Assembly: GCA_025464925.1 (NCBI GenBank) | Contig: JAODMS010000219.1 | Location: 1 to 18,738 of the forward strand | DNA length: 18,738 nucleotides | Reading direction: 5' to 3' | DNA from: Arthrobacter sp. | GTDB lineage: Bacteria > Actinomycetota > Actinomycetes > Actinomycetales > Micrococcaceae | Shown here: piece after piece, positions 17,772 through 18,738 of the stretch | Layout: each line of letters starts with the position of its first letter | Numbering within the stretch: the first letter of the stretch is position 1 | The notes under the pieces: model-generated | What the model saw: only the letters and a program-made list of their open reading frames with translations | Told to the model about the DNA's origin: nothing | The model's database searches: none | Made by a program: the position numbers and the translations under genes

Positions 17772-18362
17772 TTGCTGATTGTTCTGACAGGAATCGACGG
17801 CTCGGGAAAGACCACTGCCGCGCGGGCAGTAGTCGCCGCCGCCCGGGAGAAGGGCGAGGATTCACTGTTGCTCCGCAATTACGCCGGCCGGCAGTGGATG
17901 ACTGTGGTGAGCGCCAAATACGGCATCAGGGTGCCGCCCCGGCTGGCGGACGCATTGGAAACTGTCGTCCGCACCGCAAATGTGTTGGTTTCGCATGCCA
18001 GGGCCCGCAGCTGTCCCGGGCTGGTGGTCATGGACCGTCACTTGCACTGCCAGCTGGCGCTGCGCCGGGCACGGGGCCTTCCCCGGGGGTGGTTCCTTCC
18101 CTTGTTGATGAGAATGCTCCCGAAACCGGACCTCATCATCCATCTGGTTGTCGGCCCGGAGCAGGCGCACCGAAGAATCAGCTTGCGCGGTACGGACACG
18201 GAAACCGTGGAGGAGCTGAGCGCATTCGGGGCCGCCTACCGCGCACTTCCGGACTACCCGGATTTCGTCGCACTCCCGGCCCAGGGCACACCCGAAGATG
18301 TGCTGTCCGCGCTGACACGGACTATCGACACGGCACGGAAGCGGCGCCCAACCCGGACCTAG
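17772..18362 (+). CDS. dTMP kinase-like P-loop nucleotide kinase
   Basis: A 196-residue P-loop kinase. GIDGSGKTT at 7-15 matches the thymidylate kinase P-loop, MDRH at 87-90 corresponds to the family's DR(Y/H) motif, and PDLIIHLVVGPEQAHRRI (119-136) resembles the PDLxxxLxVxPExAxxRI block of Tmk. The lid is short. Similarity outside these motifs is weak, for instance the FEGIDGAGK opening is shortened and the SSxAYQ after DRY is absent. It may phosphorylate a nucleotide other than dTMP, and the main tmk may lie elsewhere. The TTG start at 17772 is set by a perfect AGGAGG at 17759-17764, 7 bases upstream. A 119-base gap separates it from the GNAT gene. It converges on rpsA. Confidence 0.8.
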   Translation: MLIVLTGIDGSGKTTAARAVVAAAREKGEDSLLLRNYAGRQWMTVVSAKYGIRVPPRLADALETVVRTANVLVSHARARSCPGLVVMDRHLHCQLALRRARGLPRGWFLPLLMRMLPKPDLIIHLVVGPEQAHRRISLRGTDTETVEELSAFGAAYRALPDYPDFVALPAQGTPEDVLSALTRTIDTARKRRPTRT

Positions 18363-18392
18363 CACTGGATCCGGCGACGCACCTGGGAACGC

Positions 18393-18427
18393 AAAAGCGG
18401 GCCCCTGCACATGGCAGGAGCCCGCTT
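18393..18427 (-). terminator. Intrinsic terminator of rpsA
   Basis: On the minus strand a long stem forms: AAGCGGGC (18427-18420) with GCCCGCTT (18402-18395), then after one mismatch CCTGC (18418-18414) with GCAGG (18408-18404) around a 5-base loop. It is followed by a TTTT tract (18396-18393). It lies 24 bases after the rpsA stop. It may also end plus-strand transcripts of the kinase gene, whose stop is 31 bases away, but the plus strand has no T-run. Confidence 0.85.
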
Positions 18428-18429
18428 GA

Positions 18430-18445
18430 GCCAGCCTAGGCTGGC
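18430..18445. repeat. 16-base perfect palindrome after the rpsA stop
   Basis: GCCAGCCTAGGCTGGC reads the same on both strands. It lies 5 bases after the rpsA TAA and directly before the terminator stem. As RNA it would make a 6-base stem with a CUAG loop. Its role is unknown. Confidence 0.5.
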
Positions 18446-18450
18446 GGCAA

Positions 18451-18738
18451 TTAGTTGCCGGTCAGCTTCTCGCGCAGTGCAGCAAGAGCCTCGTCCGATG
18501 CAAGCGTGCCTGCACCGGTCTCGGTTGCAGCGGGCTCGGAGGAGTAGCTGGTGGTGCCGGAATCGCTCTCACCGGACGTTGCAGCTGCAGCGTCGTCGGC
18601 AGCGTGCTGGACAACCTGCTTCTTGTGAGCTTCCCAGCGGGTCTGGGCGTCAGCGTACTGCTGCTCCCAGGCGGCGCGCTGGTTCTCGTAGCCTTCAAGC
18701 CACTCGTTGGACTCCGGATCGAAGCCCTCCGGGTACTT
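18451..18738 (-). CDS. rpsA: 30S ribosomal protein S1, C-terminal tail only
   Basis: The last 95 residues of an open frame that enters from the right edge. The start of the visible part, KYPEGFDPESNEWLEGYENQ, and the end GTLASDEALAALREKLTGN match the C-terminal tail of actinobacterial (Micrococcaceae) S1. S1 binds mRNA on the 30S subunit through its S1 repeats, which lie outside the window; the tail here is an acidic, Ala/Ser/Thr-rich low-complexity extension. Position next to coaE and uvrB agrees with the order known from Mycobacterium (rpsA - coaE - uvrB). The stop is TAA at 18453-18451, followed by a palindrome and a strong terminator. Confidence 0.88.
   Translation of the reverse strand, partial: KYPEGFDPESNEWLEGYENQRAAWEQQYADAQTRWEAHKKQVVQHAADDAAAATSGESDSGTTSYSSEPAATETGAGTLASDEALAALREKLTGN

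Overview
The window comes from a high-GC Gram-positive bacterium, most likely an actinobacterium of the Micrococcaceae (Arthrobacter-like). The evidence is the strong G/C bias at third codon positions, frequent GTG and TTG starts, TANNNT -10 boxes with poor -35 boxes and apparently leaderless starts. The gene order rpsA - coaE - uvrB ... uvrA is also typical of Actinobacteria, and coaE carries the C-terminal GrpB/UPF0157 domain found in actinobacterial CoaE. I see no insertion sequence, prophage, tRNA, rRNA or CRISPR array. Every intergenic gap is shorter than 200 bases.

Left part (1-7235, all on the minus strand). The first 709 or so codons of uvrA, from a GTG start under a promoter with a good candidate LexA (SOS) box. 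Upstream of it lies a three-gene operon joined by two identical 4-base GTGA overlaps: two half-size ABC exporters that together look like an asymmetric heterodimer, followed by a short YtrA-type GntR repressor. A trans-aconitate 2-methyltransferase (tam) precedes this operon with its own signals.

Middle (7369-11849, plus strand). A Ski2-like DEAD/DEAH helicase with a long C-terminal DUF3516-type half, then an SSAT-like GNAT acetyltransferase overlapping an S33-type alpha/beta hydrolase (prolyl aminopeptidase-like). The hydrolase runs tail-to-tail into terC with an 8-base overlap.

Right part (11842-16420, minus strand). A TerC-family metal transporter preceded by a probable yybP-ykoY (Mn2+) riboswitch, then uvrB, then the bifunctional-looking coaE. 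coaE is transcribed divergently from a YigZ/IMPACT-family gene (plus strand). The two start codons are 22 bases apart, and the two predicted -10 boxes share a central TA, so one element may serve both directions. The YigZ gene overlaps a second GNAT gene. A dTMP-kinase-like P-loop kinase follows, and the window ends in the C-terminal tail of rpsA (minus strand) with a clear intrinsic terminator.

Functionally the window combines nucleotide excision repair (uvrA, uvrB), CoA biosynthesis, translation (rpsA), metal homeostasis (terC) and a drug/lipid exporter with its regulator. It is mostly core genome with accessory genes between uvrB and uvrA. I did not find a convincing undescribed multi-gene system. 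The most interesting signals are regulatory (shared divergent -10, leaderless starts, SOS box, riboswitch) and the degenerate ATP site of the ABC pair.
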